Assembly: GCA_024516155.1 (NCBI GenBank)
Contig: JAJJXM010000033.1
Coordinates: 186,001 to 250,000 of the forward strand
Origin: Pyronema omphalodes
Taxonomy: Eukaryota > Ascomycota > Pezizomycetes > Pezizales > Pyronemataceae
Reading direction: 5' to 3'
Length of the DNA: 64,000 nt
A model generated the notes under the pieces. It saw nothing but the letters and a program-made list of their open reading frames with translations, was not told the DNA's origin and searched no databases. The number at the start of each line of letters is the position of its first letter. Within the stretch, counting starts at the first letter, position 1. This document shows, piece after piece, positions 31,828 to 44,095 of the stretch. Both the position numbers and the translations under genes were made by a program.

Positions 31828-34047
31828 CTATTCCCACCCCCTAACCTTCCTTCCTCTCTCCACCTCTTTCCTGGCCCTAACCGTAACTCCCCAACCTCTA
31901 ACCCTCTCCACTGCATCTCTGCCGACATTTTCACACCCATTCACAGCCACGAACTCAATTTTCTTCCCCTTTGCAATATTGCAAAGTCCAATGCCTGAGA
32001 TCCTCGTTCCCGAAACATCCACTCTTTTCAAGTTCTCAAATCTCTGTATTTCCAACGAGATTTCATCCGTAAGAGTAGTATTTCCAGCCAGGGAAAGGAA
32101 TTCCAGGGTTTCCGACAATGGCGGGGAAGTAGATGGCGATGTTGGGCAAGACAAAAGCCAGGTAAGGGTAGAACAGTCGATTTTAGGACAAAGGGAAAGG
32201 TCGAGATGTTTTATCCTCACAGGGGGGGTGATGGGGGTTTCGTAATCGGGGGTCCCGGATAGCATTGAGATTACGTCTTCGATTGTGAAGGCTGGGTTTT
32301 GAGATAGAGAAAGGGATTCGAGGTTGGGGATAAAGTCTTTGTTTGGTCTATATCTCAGACTTGGGTTTTCGCTGAGGTCTAGATGGCGAAGGCTTGGAGG
32401 AAGGAGTGGGATGGTCCAGATGTCGGTTCCTCGGAAGGTGAGGGATTGTAATTTTTCTAGACAGCGGAAATCTGCCGGTGTTGGAAGAAGACCAAGTTGG
32501 CCTTGTTGGAGAGATAGGCTCTCGAGGTTGGGAAGGAATTCTAACATGGTGTCGAAGTTGGAGGTTACGAGAGGTGGGTAGAAGTTGTCTTGTGACCACC
32601 AGGTCAAGCTTAGATGCTTCAAGGCTGGTCGCTGCTCGATGGAGTGGCAGTCAAACATACTGGATGGTGTGATATGTCGGCATGTTAGTGATTCGAGCTT
32701 TGAAGCATGTTTAATGACTTCTATGATTTGACTAGCGGTGGTCGGGCTGTCGATGGTTATCGATATTAGGTTCTTTGCTAGCTTTGCTGGTTCTGAGATA
32801 TCGATCAAGCCGTTTGTACTGAGGATATGAAGAGAAGTGAGGTTTTTGCAGTGAGAGGAGATGGCGATAAGTGGTGATTTTTCGACATGTTTTAAGATTG
32901 CGGTTTTGACACGGGGGCCGCCTCGGGATAGGTAAGTTTTGATGGTGCGACTGCTGATAGGTTTCCGTGCTGAAGAGAAATCAAGGCAGTTGTAGCTTCG
33001 GTCATATGTAGTGAGGAAGTTTTTCCAACCGCGCGAAACTCTCTGAAGTACCCTAGTATCTATTAGCATATGCAACCTCAAGTCTCGTCCGATCACTCGA
33101 ACTAAGAATGTGAACATACATCAAACTCTCAAACGGCAACTGCTGAAAAATCATATCCACCAACTCTAGAGGCAACATCATCAATGGATCATGACCCTTT
33201 CCTCCTGAGGTTTTCCTTTTAGCCGCTTCAATCCTATCCATAGTCTTCCTCAACATTCCCTCCAACATTTCTCTTCCACTCTGTCGCCTGCTTAGCTGTC
33301 CTGGTCGGGTTGCTTCTTCTTCATCTTTCTCCGTTGGTGTTGGTGGTCCAGAGGCTCCCTTTACTACAACTGATGCGACTTGTTTCAGTCCATACCGGTA
33401 AGTTTCCACCGCAACATCTGCTTTTCCCATTAACTGTAGGATCCTGCCGGCTCGCAGGTATCCCTTATGGTTTGTCGTTGCTACAGCCATCATTCTTCGG
33501 GCGTCTTTGAGGGCTGATTTATAGTGGTCCGGTCCTAGACGTTCTTGGATCGCAGCTCGCTGGTCGAGTATGCTTAACTGTAATTCTGGGGAGGTAGCGT
33601 ATCGAAGGGCCTACGTATGGGAGAAGAGAGAGAGAGAAGGTGGTTAGCGAAAGTTGGATACAGTGGTACCCAAAAACTTTTTGGGGGTTCGCTTGAGGAA
33701 GTAGGACGCAGGTGAAGACGGGAGCTAGTGAAAGCGGGAACAGGTGAGGTTTATATCATTTTCGGGTTTTCCCTCATATCCCAACAACTTCAGGGCCCAA
33801 GCGGGGAGACGGAAGTAATAGGCGGAGAAAAATAGCGTTATGGGGAAACGGGGGAGGGATCGATTGTAGATCGTTCTGTTTTTTGTGACGATCCCTAAAG
33901 ATCATCATCCTGGGAGAGAGGAAAACCTAATCATACCTCTGAAAAGGAATGGAGCGCATATTTCAAGTCTCCTTTTCGATAAGCGGATTGACCGTCTTTT
34001 TGGAGTTCTAGTGCTTTAGAATTGCTGGAGGTTGTTGATACCGGCAT
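31828..34047 (-). CDS. DIA2: TPR/F-box/LRR protein, DIA2/Pof3-like
   Basis: Exons 34047-33937, 33610-33120 and 33052-31828 join in frame to 608 residues; the first intron is long (326 nt). The N-terminus (KDGQSAYRKGDLKYALHSFS) and the following ~110 residues form TPR-like helices (SALKDARRMMAVATTNHKGY, LRAGRILQLMGKADVAVETY). An F-box follows (MMLPLELVDMIFQQLPFESL, then VLQRVSRGWKNFL across intron 2). The rest is leucine-rich repeats (LRHLDLSENPSLRY, LESLSLSQNP, IKHLDLSLCPKID). TPR, then F-box, then LRR in this order is the layout of budding-yeast Dia2 and fission-yeast Pof3. These are SCF ubiquitin-ligase subunits that act at replication forks, including unloading of the CMG helicase. Length is close to Pof3. 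The function is assigned by architecture. Confidence 0.8.
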
Positions 34048-35229
34048 TTTTTGGTTATTATTGTCGTGCTTGTAGTTGGAGACCGTGTTGTACTGATCCG
34101 CACTCGATCGTAATCGACTGTGGCGAAATCGTTATCTGAACTCCCGTCTTCCCGTCCTCCCGGTATACTGGCTCGCTCTCTGGCTCGCTCGTTCGTCGTC
34201 GTAACGGTCGTGTCTCGTGGTATTGGATCCGTTGATTCGGTCACTTGCCTTGCTTGTCGCTATTCAGTTGATGGTGAGTTTCAGTGGCGAGACGCGACCT
34301 GACCTGGTTGCTTTTCGTTGCTGGCGTACTTTCCCTGCTGGCTGCAGTTTCGATAGTGGGGGTAACAACCGTAACGACCATCGGCGTATGGGTATGTAAC
34401 GTAACCTTGAAGTGGGACCTGGGTTGGCGGCCGGGTGAGCTATCATACTATTCCCCATTCAGCCAGGCTCGGCAGGTCCCGTGCGGCGTCAAGTCGTGGA
34501 CTGCCTATCTGAGACTTTGAGGCTGTAACTGACTTTCAGGAACTAAACCTGTCCTACTCTAGCCCGGAAAAACCTGAACTAGGAGTAGCTTCGGCTAACC
34601 CTAAACAGCCAAGGCAAAAAGGTTTATCCGAGCACTAGTGACCACATAGATTGAAAATAAGATGTCTAAGCCTAATTGAGTTATTCGAAAAACACACGGG
34701 AATGCACGATTACGTAGGATACAGGCATCCTCCCCGATTGGTTTTTGAAAATTCCCTCCTAACTGCTAAATAACACTCACCGAACTGTGATGTGAGAAGT
34801 GACCGATTGGTCCCGCTGCCCGACGCGGTTGTATGCATATGATGGTGGACTCAAGTGGATCCTTTAAAATATCGGACCCTTTGAAATCGCGCGGTGGGGG
34901 CGCATGTCGGCATGATGCAGCGGGGACATGGCATGACGGGGGGGTTTCTGGGGTGTCTGGGGAGTTAGCGGGGCGGTTCTGGGGGGTGGAAGGTCGGAAG
35001 GGGGGGATGAAGGTCGGAGAGGAGGAGGGGTGGAGAGTCGGGGAGAGGGAATGTCGAGGGGGGTAGGAGGAGAAACTGAAGATCCTGAGGATCATAACCC
35101 GTGATCTTCTTCTTAATCCGGTTCAGTTGCGGAGTACATGAGGGAAATGTGAGTTTGAATATGTATACATACACCATAATAACGATTTTTAGTTATCCAC
35201 AATGTTCATCTATTTCATGCACGAGGTTT
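34048..35229. other. Intergenic, upstream of the F-box gene
   Basis: Mixed-composition spacer with G-rich and A/T-rich patches. Open frames occur on both strands but none has a domain, start context or splice support. Confidence 0.35.
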
Positions 35230-35580
35230 CTCCGAATTCCGAGATCTCCGGGCTTGCAGATGTTGACGTCTTGGTGAGCAGGGCACTTGATGAAGTATGA
35301 AGTCTGATCACGCATGCCTGGATATTTGGATAGAGAGCACAAAAAAAAGAAGGTGGAATTATTATGCCTACTATAAGTTGAAATAAATAGAAGAATAACA
35401 AAGGAAAGCAAGCCATTCCACCATCCTTTATACAAGTGGTAGCGGAAAGAACATATATCCTGGAAATATATATGGTACCTTTGAAAATCCCGCGACAGCC
35501 GGTAGATAATATCTCTCCGATGCTTGCAGATATTGACGTCTTGGCAAAGCAGAACCCTTGATGGAGCAAAACATGTCATA
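35230..35580 (-). repeat. Two-copy direct repeat in a minus-strand frame
   Basis: Two ~55-bp segments (about 35241-35295 and 35522-35576) share GCTTGCAGATRTTGACGTCTTGG and a conserved flank, about 280 bp apart in the same orientation. On the minus strand both read CQDVNICK or HQDVNICK in one frame. This could be exon duplication in a decayed or unrecognised gene. Confidence 0.4.
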
Positions 35581-37703
35581 CCCTCAAAACATCTACATAT
35601 CCTACCTTCAATTCTCCACAACCCTGCGACAGTCACCTTCGCAAGTAAACCCTCAATATAATAAACTCTGAACTCATGATTACACACGATCATACAGATC
35701 ATACAGATCGACAGGATATGGCGGTTACGGATCTATAATCCATGTAGCATAGAGCATGGGTGCGATAATTGATTATCTTCAAACCGCCGGATCCGAGGGC
35801 GCATAGTGACAGTGATTGAGGTTTATGGACAGGGAAAAACAGATAGAAGGATATAGGGTGACAAAAGAGCTTATTGCTATTGAAATATAAACTTAAGCCT
35901 AGACTTAGAAGTTCTAAGATTGACATGATTTAAGATATGTATACGTGATCTACTTTCCAACGCCCGTTTTTTTTTTTCTATTTCTTATTGCTTATTCCTT
36001 ACTCAACATAACATAACATTATGCTGTACCATAGTATATAAAATAAGATGCTCCGCAGTAGAAGTGGGTTACAAGCTCAAAACTGTATGCTAAAAAGCTA
36101 TACTGTGGTTAATCAGTTAGTTGGCTAGTTAGCTAGCCAGTTGGTTATACGTAAGATTAATCATCTCCATGTGTACCCAAACCCAAATTCCCCCAGATCC
36201 ACCCAAATGATGAAACTCTATAAACTCTATAAACTCTATGAACCCTCAAAATAAACTATAACGATCATCGATCATCAATCATCACCGGTGGGTAGGTAGG
36301 TATGTAGGTAGGTAACTGTAGCCTAATTCTGTGGGGTACATACCACACACTACATACCGCATATCGCATACCGCATACTACATAGCGGGTTCAGGTGAAG
36401 TTATATTATGTACTACTAGATCACTAAATATGCAGGACTTACCGGCCGGTCGGCTGACTCTAGAGAGATAATCGGGTATATAATGGGCGTATAGCATAGC
36501 ATAGTGTATGGTATACATATCTAAATACATAGCTCGATGTTGTCTATGTTATCGGTTGATGTAATAGACCAATGATGAAGAGGCCAATTGGATATGAGAT
36601 ATGGGGAAGATAGAGATATCGGTTATAGAGACTGGTTCTTGATGAGTAGAGTAGACTAAAGTAAACTAAAGTGAAGTAAAGTAGACTAGAGTAAAAGAGG
36701 CTAGAGTAAACTAAACTAGGGTCAAGTAAAGTAAAGTAAAGTAAGGTAAGGTAAGGTAAGGTAAGGTAAGGTAAGGTAAGGTAAGGTAAGGTAAGGTAAG
36801 GTAAGGTAAGGTAAAGTAGAATAAAGAGAGGTATCATATACAAAATAAACCAATAAACCCAACACAGTAATAATGTAATACATAAACCAATAACTAATAC
36901 AGAAGAAGTAACAAACCCCCTTCAAGTCGAAAGCGGCACAAAAAGAGACTAAGATAGTACAACTTGAACAACAACGAAAATAACAAAAACCAAATAAAAA
37001 TAAAGTTACAGTTACAAAAATAATGATAGTAAAAGTAAAAGTAAAGGGAAAAGTAAGAGTAAACATAAAAGTAACGTAAACAGCAGCGCGTAACACTAAA
37101 AAAAAAAAAAAAAAAAATCCTCCAACCAACCGACCCAACAATGCATGCAAGCCTCCCAATTCCTTTAAAAAAAAACCATGCTCCCACATGCCCCCTTGAA
37201 AAACTAATGCCCCCCATAAAACTAAACAAAAAAAACTAAAATAAAAACATAAACCCCGCAATAAATGTAAATGAGTAAGTAAAGTAAAGTAAGTAACCAA
37301 CAAATGCCCGCCTCCGAAACAAACAAATCCAACCCCTCGCGATGTATGTATGTAAGTATGCTACGCAATACGTAACTCCCCATTCCCCAATTAACAGAAA
37401 CAAAACCCCACCGGTGAAAAGATCATGCAAACCGCAACCGCAACCGTGAAAGGGATGAACAGATGAATCGATAAGAAAAAAGATGAGCGGAAAGAAATAA
37501 AAGAAAGATAAAACGAAAGAAATGAGGAATAAGAAAGGAACCCCAAAAACACCGTAACATGCTGTTTGATAACCGTTGTGAAAAAAAAAAAAAAAACAAG
37601 ATCCTGGAATGGTAGAGATGGGATGGTAAAGAGGATAAAGATGAGACGATTACCAGATCCTCAGATTCTCCAGTAGAGAAAATAGGCGTGAAAAATCGTA
37701 GTC
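35581..37703. other. Long low-complexity intergenic region
   Basis: Contains GTTAGCTAGC-like and TAGGTAGGTAGG-like simple repeats, a pentanucleotide array (annotated separately) and A-rich tracts (37097-37120, 37578-37600). Apparent frames are made by these repeats. No gene supported. Confidence 0.45.
36726..36815. repeat. Pentanucleotide repeat (GTAAG)n
   Basis: Fourteen consecutive perfect GTAAG units (about 36741-36810), preceded by GTAAA variants and followed by one. The reverse strand reads as a Tyr/Leu/Pro periodic frame, which is an artefact of the repeat. Confidence 0.95.
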
Positions 37704-39708
37704 CTACTGGAGACTCATCTTCATTAGGCCATCGTGGGTATCTGTGATTATATATCAGCCTCCTATTCACTCCTGTTTAATGGCTATCCCGAGCTACTCC
37801 GCTCTCCTTTCTCCACTCCGACAACCCCCTCACATGGCTTTTGGAAAGATGAATAAGGATTACTATAAACTTACCGCTAAACCCTTGAAAATTCAACCTC
37901 TTCCCCTGATGCTGCTGCTGGCTCTGGGGACTCTGTGCAAGCTTTGGGCTATGGTTTGATAATCCACCAGGACTAACAGCTCTGCGTTTGAAGACGCTCT
38001 GATCGAAACGTCCATCGTCTTGGCCGCGGCGTCTCTTCTGTGGACGAATCGGGGAATTGGAGACAGGGGAGTCAATGTGCATCTGTTGTAACACCATGTT
38101 AGCTTCGATTCTTTTCAGGGAGTTTTCAGGCATTATGCTCCATCCATCACTCGATGAATAAAGCTAGTAAAGCTACGAGCCTGCCGTTACACAACCTCCC
38201 TTCAAGCAACAGAAAGCTTACCATAACATCTCCCATAGCATCTCCCATTTCTCCAAACCAGAACCCGCCATTCTCGCGCGCCTGCTCAGAGAAACTAATC
38301 CCCATCCCATGGACCGGCGCTGTGCCATCCATAATCTCCTCATCTTCTTCCCGCATCTCCGGGCTCCTCAGCGGCTGAGCCGGTGCTTCATCCTCCCTGA
38401 TTTGCCTGGTGATCTCAGCCTCCCTCTTAGTCTCAACATCCACCGGCGCAGACTCCTCAATCAGAGCAGCCTTGATACGCTGGAAATTCTTAGTCTTGGG
38501 CAACAAAGATCCACGGCGCGAAACAGGACGCCTAATTGGATCAGGGCGAGATTCATCAGTATCAAAGGCCGAAGGTCCAAGAGTAAGGGTCCCGGCTCCA
38601 GCTCCAGAACGTAGGTTATGGTGTTTTGGCTGGATAATAGGACTAGGAGTCATCATTGGACGGTTTCGGTTGGTGTTACGACGAGGATATCGCCCACCGA
38701 AACGCGCTTTTTGGTGGTTACGGAGGGAAATTGTGGCTGCGGATTCAGCTGCGGATCCCGCAGAGCCACCAGCGACAGAACCGGTACCGAAGGGTCCGGA
38801 TCCTCCGAAGCCGCCGCCGCTCATAGGTGTATCAAGCATGTCCATATCGCCGTCAAAATCCTCGTCTGTGCTGCTGTCTGAATCGTTGTCGGATGCGTAG
38901 TCGAGCATCGAGGCCGAACCGATGGAGGATGCATGGGACGGTGGGTAGGGGTGGTGGTGGCTAGAGATTGGGGACTCCAGAGGTCGGCCGCGGGGGATAG
39001 GGTATCCGTGGGCTGTGGCGAGGGGAGAGGATTCGGGGGAGGATTCAGTAGCGAGAGTAGAGTGGTGCAAGGAGGTACCTGTGGTAAACGAAGATTGAGT
39101 TAGATATACGACAAACATAGCTATAGGAATCGGGAAGCTTGGAAGGAGCTTAAACAAGGTTCTTGAGAAGAATGCAACATACAAGATCTGGCGAAATCCA
39201 AACGAGGACGTCTTGCAACACTGAAACCTAGTGCGGGGTCGAGGATGGGGGACAACGGGTTCCGTGACGGCATCTGCAGCGATAGTCGATTGGAGATACT
39301 CATTCTACGCGGGGTCAATGGAACCCCGGCTGCGGCTGGGGGCACTACAGCGGCATTGGTTGCGTTGGCTGGGAGCGCTGCGTTGTTGCTGGACTCTGTG
39401 GACGCCATTAACGAGCTGGTGACTTCTTTGGTGGCAGTGTCGGGCAGGGCGTTGGCGGTGGTTAACGGTTGATTGACAACACTGTTTGTTGTAGCTGTCA
39501 AGGTGGACGGGGCTGCGATGGGACTGTTGTCATCGACGCGTGAAGCTTTGTGGGGGGTCGTATTGGTAGACTGCGAGGGTCCTTCGACTGTGACTGCGGC
39601 GGTGGTAGAAGTGACGGAGGTGCGGACAGCAAGCTGGGAAGACAGCTCGGAAACTGGTTGAATGCTCGAAGGGGGTGATGAACGTTGATCTTGATTATTC
39701 TGCAACAT
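37704..39708 (-). CDS. Conserved-looking Ser/Pro-rich regulatory-type protein
   Basis: Exons 39708-39183, 39078-38222, 38163-37875 and 37741-37704 join in frame to 569 residues. The start MLQNNQDQ lies after an A/T-rich leader. The first 160 residues are Ser/Thr/Ala-rich with a basic patch (LTPRRMSISNRLSLQMPSR). An acidic run (DNDSDSSTDEDFDGDMDMLD) and a Gly/Ser stretch follow. Then comes the best-ordered part, SRRGSLLPKTKNFQRIKAAL with APVDVETKREAEITRQIRE after it. I believe this block is shared by proteins of other filamentous ascomycetes, but I cannot name the family. A basic cluster (RPQKRRRGQDD) could be a nuclear signal. The tiny last exon ends DTHDGLMKMSLQ. A nuclear regulator is an inference only. 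Confidence 0.7.
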
Positions 39709-40859
39709 GACTGTATTTTTTTTGTTTTGTTTGCGGAGAATCACTCTAGAGCATGTTCGTGTTTGGAAAGTGTATGAATCTGTATATCTCTGTTGTTTTG
39801 TTCTTCAACACGGTTGTTTTGATGGATGACGGAGCTGTTTTTTCAATTAGGGTCGCTGGTATGGCGAGCTAGACGAACAGACGGCGTTGGTCGGTGTGGG
39901 GTTGGCTGCAAGAAAGTGTCGCTTGAGTTGGAGCCGAAATGGACTCTCTACCTCTCATATAACAACCGCAGAGGTAAGGAGATATCTGATTACACATCGT
40001 GGACACCTCGCAATCTATTCATGTAAAGAAAGTTACGCCCAGACAGCATCTCACTGACACGAATCATGAGCAGTGTTGGGTTGAAGTCCGGAACTGGCGA
40101 TTCGAGACCTGAGCTGACGGTCCTTGGCGTCAACGCTACTGTGTGTGTGGATTCGTGACAACCGGTGCATCGTGAAAAAGTATCACCAGCTGTTGAAAGT
40201 AAAAGTGATGGAATGTTGCAAACGCGAAGTATCATTGTGATAAATATCATCATAAATACAACATCCCTTGAGCCGCTGTCAATGAGAGACATTCTAGTCC
40301 AAATAGAGTACATTCGAGTGCGACACGGTGAATGGTTCGAGTATCTGATGAGCTGTGCCGTGAGAAAATTATGAAACATAACTGGAGAACCGTTTATGGG
40401 AACACAAACTGGTATTTAATTGGATCATCACTTTTCTGCATCAATCGTAGCAGTTATGTACTGTTGATATCCTACTATTGTACTACATAGCCTGTAAGGG
40501 GGGCATACTGACGTAGATTTAAGCGATCCCCAACATGCAGCTTTTCGATATTGCGGGGGATAGTGCATATTAACGTCCAAAGTATTGATTAGCAACGATT
40601 TTTCAAAAACCGAAATTATTGAAAAGATTTCGTTTACAGAAACATCTTTGTAGGTGATTTAATTAATGGTGCAGGTTGAGCCGTGTCTATCCTCCATTTA
40701 TCCATTTCAGTCCTCATGTCGTCAACCACACAAACAACTCCTAAATTACTCATTCGCTCCACCTTTTTGGCAACCTTCCACTTACTTTTTGGCGAATGCT
40801 CAAACCATCAATTTTTCCATTTTCCATTGCATTTTCACTATTCTCTCAGATCTACAATC
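39709..40859. other. Intergenic, no gene seen
   Basis: Divergent spacer of 1.15 kb between a minus- and a plus-strand gene. The part from about 40690 to 40859 is a pyrimidine- and CA-rich leader for the next gene. A 129-codon minus frame (39990-40379) lacks support. Confidence 0.4.
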
Positions 40860-41525
40860 ATGACATACCAATCCCAGCAGTCTCGGTCATCCGGCTTCTC
40901 ACTTCTTGAACTTCCTAGTGAGGTTTTATCCCAAATACTTAAACTTTTGGATAGCGACACTATGGATATCTTGACATTTACCTGTCTCCAGTCCAGTTTA
41001 AAGCTTTGGCTCCAACCTAGTGTCCAAGCCACCTCGACCACTCCTACGCCATCCTCTACAACAAAATCTCCATCGGAACCCTCGGAATCATTAGAGCCAT
41101 CAGAGCCACTAGAACAATTAGAACAATTAGAACTTCCAGGATTCTCGGGATTTTCAGACAACCCAGAACTTAGAGAACTCTTGGAACTTGGCGACTTTAC
41201 CGGCTTTTTTTCAGACACCTCATCGTTGTCAGAGCCTTCTGATTATTCGGGATATTCACAGCTACCGTCAGAACTGTCAGAGCTATCGGGTCTTTCTGGA
41301 TATTCAGAATACTCAGAATATTTAGAACCGGAGAGAGAGGCAAAATTGTCAGAAACTCACGGCGGTTATGGGGATATTACGACCCCTAACAAACAACACC
41401 GCCGTACTTATGAGCTTCGTAATAGAGGAATGGGGGATACAAGTAGATGGAAAATGGAACATTTGATATCTGATACTGAGGACGAGGATTATGATGACGA
41501 TGATGATGAGGATGATATATTTTAA
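40860..41525 (+). CDS. Small F-box-like, Ser/Glu/Leu-rich protein
   Basis: Frame of 221 residues from an ATG after CTACAATC. Residues ~11-50 (FSLLELPSEVLSQILKLLDS, then LTFTCLQSSLKLW) look like an F-box: LPSEVLSQIL matches the usual LPxEvlxxIL core. The middle is built of short Leu-Ser-Glu-Pro and SGYSEYSE-like repeats. The C-terminus is highly acidic (SDTEDEDYDDDDDED). F-box proteins link substrates to SCF ubiquitin ligases; here no substrate-binding domain follows. Either the protein uses the low-complexity part, or it is a decayed member of the F-box family. Not clearly related to the DIA2-like gene. Confidence 0.6.
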   Translation: MTYQSQQSRSSGFSLLELPSEVLSQILKLLDSDTMDILTFTCLQSSLKLWLQPSVQATSTTPTPSSTTKSPSEPSESLEPSEPLEQLEQLELPGFSGFSDNPELRELLELGDFTGFFSDTSSLSEPSDYSGYSQLPSELSELSGLSGYSEYSEYLEPEREAKLSETHGGYGDITTPNKQHRRTYELRNRGMGDTSRWKMEHLISDTEDEDYDDDDDEDDIF

Positions 41526-42037
41526 TTGTGATTTTTGGATTCAGTTCAATTTTGATGATTCTTACTTTGTAGCGTATATTATTATTTCTTTCGAGGGTTG
41601 GATATTATAAATGGGGTATAACAGTTATGGGGCTATTTTGGAAAAACTATGAGGAGGAATTGGCTTCTCTAAATGTGTTTCTTTATTCTTAGGTTTTGCT
41701 GTTGTGATTCGGTTAGATACCAATTCACTTTGATCGGAGCTATTATTATGAACAAATATATTATTTTGGACAGAAATACGTACCTTCGGATAAATGCCAA
41801 CTGATATCTGAAAACACCATAGAAGCCGGCGAGAGGAATCCACTGGCGCATGGGTCTAACGACCCCTAGCTCATCCATCTCCAACCAAACGCCAAGCGCG
41901 GGAGAGCTACCTCCTTAGCGTGTCAATTCCACGCCGACAATTAAGCTTTTAAGCCGCATGGAAATTTTGCGCAACTATCGCGAGCGCGTATTCTACGCTT
42001 CATTGTGTACCATCTTTCAACCACCATCACCGGCGTC
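41526..42037. other. Intergenic, upstream of IPI3
   Basis: AT-rich spacer of 512 bp. No feature recognised. Confidence 0.4.
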
Positions 42038-43506
42038 ATGTTAACCGAAACGATTCTCCTTGCCACGACGCGCACACCCACCGACAATGTCGATGCTCCC
42101 TCCATTTCCCTATACAACCTTCACACCTCGACCCTAACCACATCCCTAAAACGTTCCCAAACCTCTTCCTCAGGTCTCGCAATAACCAAAACCCACATCT
42201 TTGCCCAACAATCCGACAAACCGGTCATCAACATCTATTCCCTAGCCACCTCGCTCCTGGAAACCTCCGTCTCCTTCCCTGAACCTTTCACCGTTCTCTC
42301 CGCTTCTCCATGCGGTCTATACCTCGCCGCCGGAACCGCCACTGGGAGGGTTTACATCTGGGAGCTTGCCAGTGCAAGATTCGTTGCCACCCCTCCATTG
42401 CATCTACAAAAGATTACTGCACTTGCATGGAACCGTACCGGTGCTATCCTCGCTGTAGGCTCAGAGGATACTAATGTATCGATTTGGTCAGTAGCAGCAC
42501 TTTTGGATACTCGGCAAGCTGCTAGGGAACCTTTAAGGGTGTTGGATCGTCATATTCATGCTGTGACGGCGCTTGCTATTGGACCAGCGGGTTCCGGGCC
42601 AAGTGAGTTGTTGGTAACTGCCGGGAGGGATAAGAATGTTATTTGCTGGGAGCTACACACGGGAACGCATTTGAGGACTTATATGATTCAGGGTGTGCCG
42701 TTGTGTTTGGCGATGGATCCGGCGGAGAGGGCGGTGTATGCTGGGTTGGAAGAGGGTGGCGTGCAGATGGTGGAGTTTCAGTCTACGCAGAGTGGGAAGA
42801 GTGATATGTATGAGGGGGAGTTCAGAGATATGCCAGTGCAGGTAACGGGGGAGATTTGGGGAAGTGGGGCAAAGATCCTTACGGCTCAGGTGGCTTATGA
42901 GGGGAATGTGCTTGTGACGGGTGATGAAAAGGGGGAGTGTGCGGTTTGGGATGTAGCATCGGGAGGTATGGTGAAGAGCTTATGTCAGATGAAGGGTATG
43001 ATTCTTCCTATCCGTTTTAATTTCTCAGATTCTGTTGGCGATTGTGAATATTTATACTGACAACTTCTATAGCACCTCTATCTAACCTCATAATCCTCCC
43101 TCCCAGCGGTTTCGCTACCACCCCCGAGCCTACCGTCACCGTACCTACCATCCCCAAACCAAAATACGAATCCATTCTCGCCGCCTCTTCTTCCACCACC
43201 TACGACCCATCCACCTACACCCTCACCATTTCCCTCCCCACCTCAACTCCCGAAACTACCACTTCTGCCCTATCAACCTCATCCTTCACAACCTCTTCCA
43301 GGTCAACTTTTGGTCCTGACAACGATATGGAGGAGATCCTTAAAGGCGCCAGGGAAATGAAAGCAGTTAAACCGGCATTGGCTGGAAAACAAAAGATTGA
43401 AGCGCTAGAAGCTGAATTGGCGGGCTTGTATCAAAGTTACGAAAGGTTGGCGGAGGTGCAAAAGAAGACTTGGCAAGGAATGGTTGAGTTGGCGGGTGAG
43501 AAATAG
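42038..43506 (+). CDS. IPI3: Pre-rRNA processing WD40 protein IPI3
   Basis: Exons 42038-42995 and 43073-43506 join in phase 1 to 463 residues. The ATG at 42038 (MLTETILLATTR) is preferred; the in-frame upstream codons contain no ATG. WD40-like units are visible: FTVLSASPCGLYLAAGTATG with RVYIWEL, ITALAWNRTGAILAVGSEDT with VSIWSV, ELLVTAGRDKNVICWEL, and NVLVTGDEKGECAVWDV. The motif LCLAMDPAERAVYAGLEEGG is very like IPI3/WDR18 proteins. The C-terminus has a helical segment (KQKIEALEAELAGLYQSYER), typical of the family. IPI3 forms the Rix1 complex with Rix1 and Ipi1 in the nucleus, working in ITS2 processing and pre-60S maturation; it is also linked to replication licensing in yeast. Confidence 0.85.
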
Positions 43507-44095
43507 AATGGTGTTGAAAAGTGATTTTTTGTTTGCTCTATTTTTGTTTCGCTTTTTTTTATATATATGGGCTTTGGGTTTGGTTTTATCTAGTTGTTTT
43601 GTTTTTTGTTTTAAAGGGCATCATACGTGAATGAATGGATGGATATCTTAATGCAATTGGATGAATACAATGCGGTGGAATGGAATGGATTTAATAAGAC
43701 ATCTCAGACCTTCGTAAGATGAATAATCATTGCATTCCCTTTATCTATTAGCTATCCCTATCAGCTCGTAAATACATATCAGCATCGGTTGGGCTGAACC
43801 TTTGAGTCTAGCCCCCAACATCAGCAAAGTAATCACCTCGTATCGACAAGGATCCCGACATCTACATCCCCGCACATGCGTGATGCATACCCTGATCGTC
43901 GCATAAACTTTTATTGCAACGTCAGCCTCTTCTAAACCTCAACCTCAAAGTTTCTTTCTCCCACTCTCTCTCTCTCTTTCTCTGATCAATTCTAACCCCA
44001 CCTCCTGCTCTTCCTCTCTTATCATATACTCCTTCTCCCTCCCCATCACCCGTCTGCCCCTCCTCCAATCCCCTCATCCCTCTCTTTCCCCCGCC
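43507..44095. other. Intergenic, IPI3 3' end and CorA-like promoter
   Basis: T-rich tract directly after IPI3, GGAATGGAATGG-like repeat near 43672, then a strongly CT-rich leader (43925-44095) before the next ATG, as in many fungal promoters. Confidence 0.45.

Noticed and set aside
36544..37303. Tyr/Leu/Pro-repeat proteins on the minus strand
   Set aside because: They are translations of the GTAAG pentanucleotide array and of adjacent A-rich tracts.
38309..38900. Plus-strand frames of 101-163 codons
   Set aside because: Antisense to exon 2 of the gene at 37704-39708, whose four exons join in frame.
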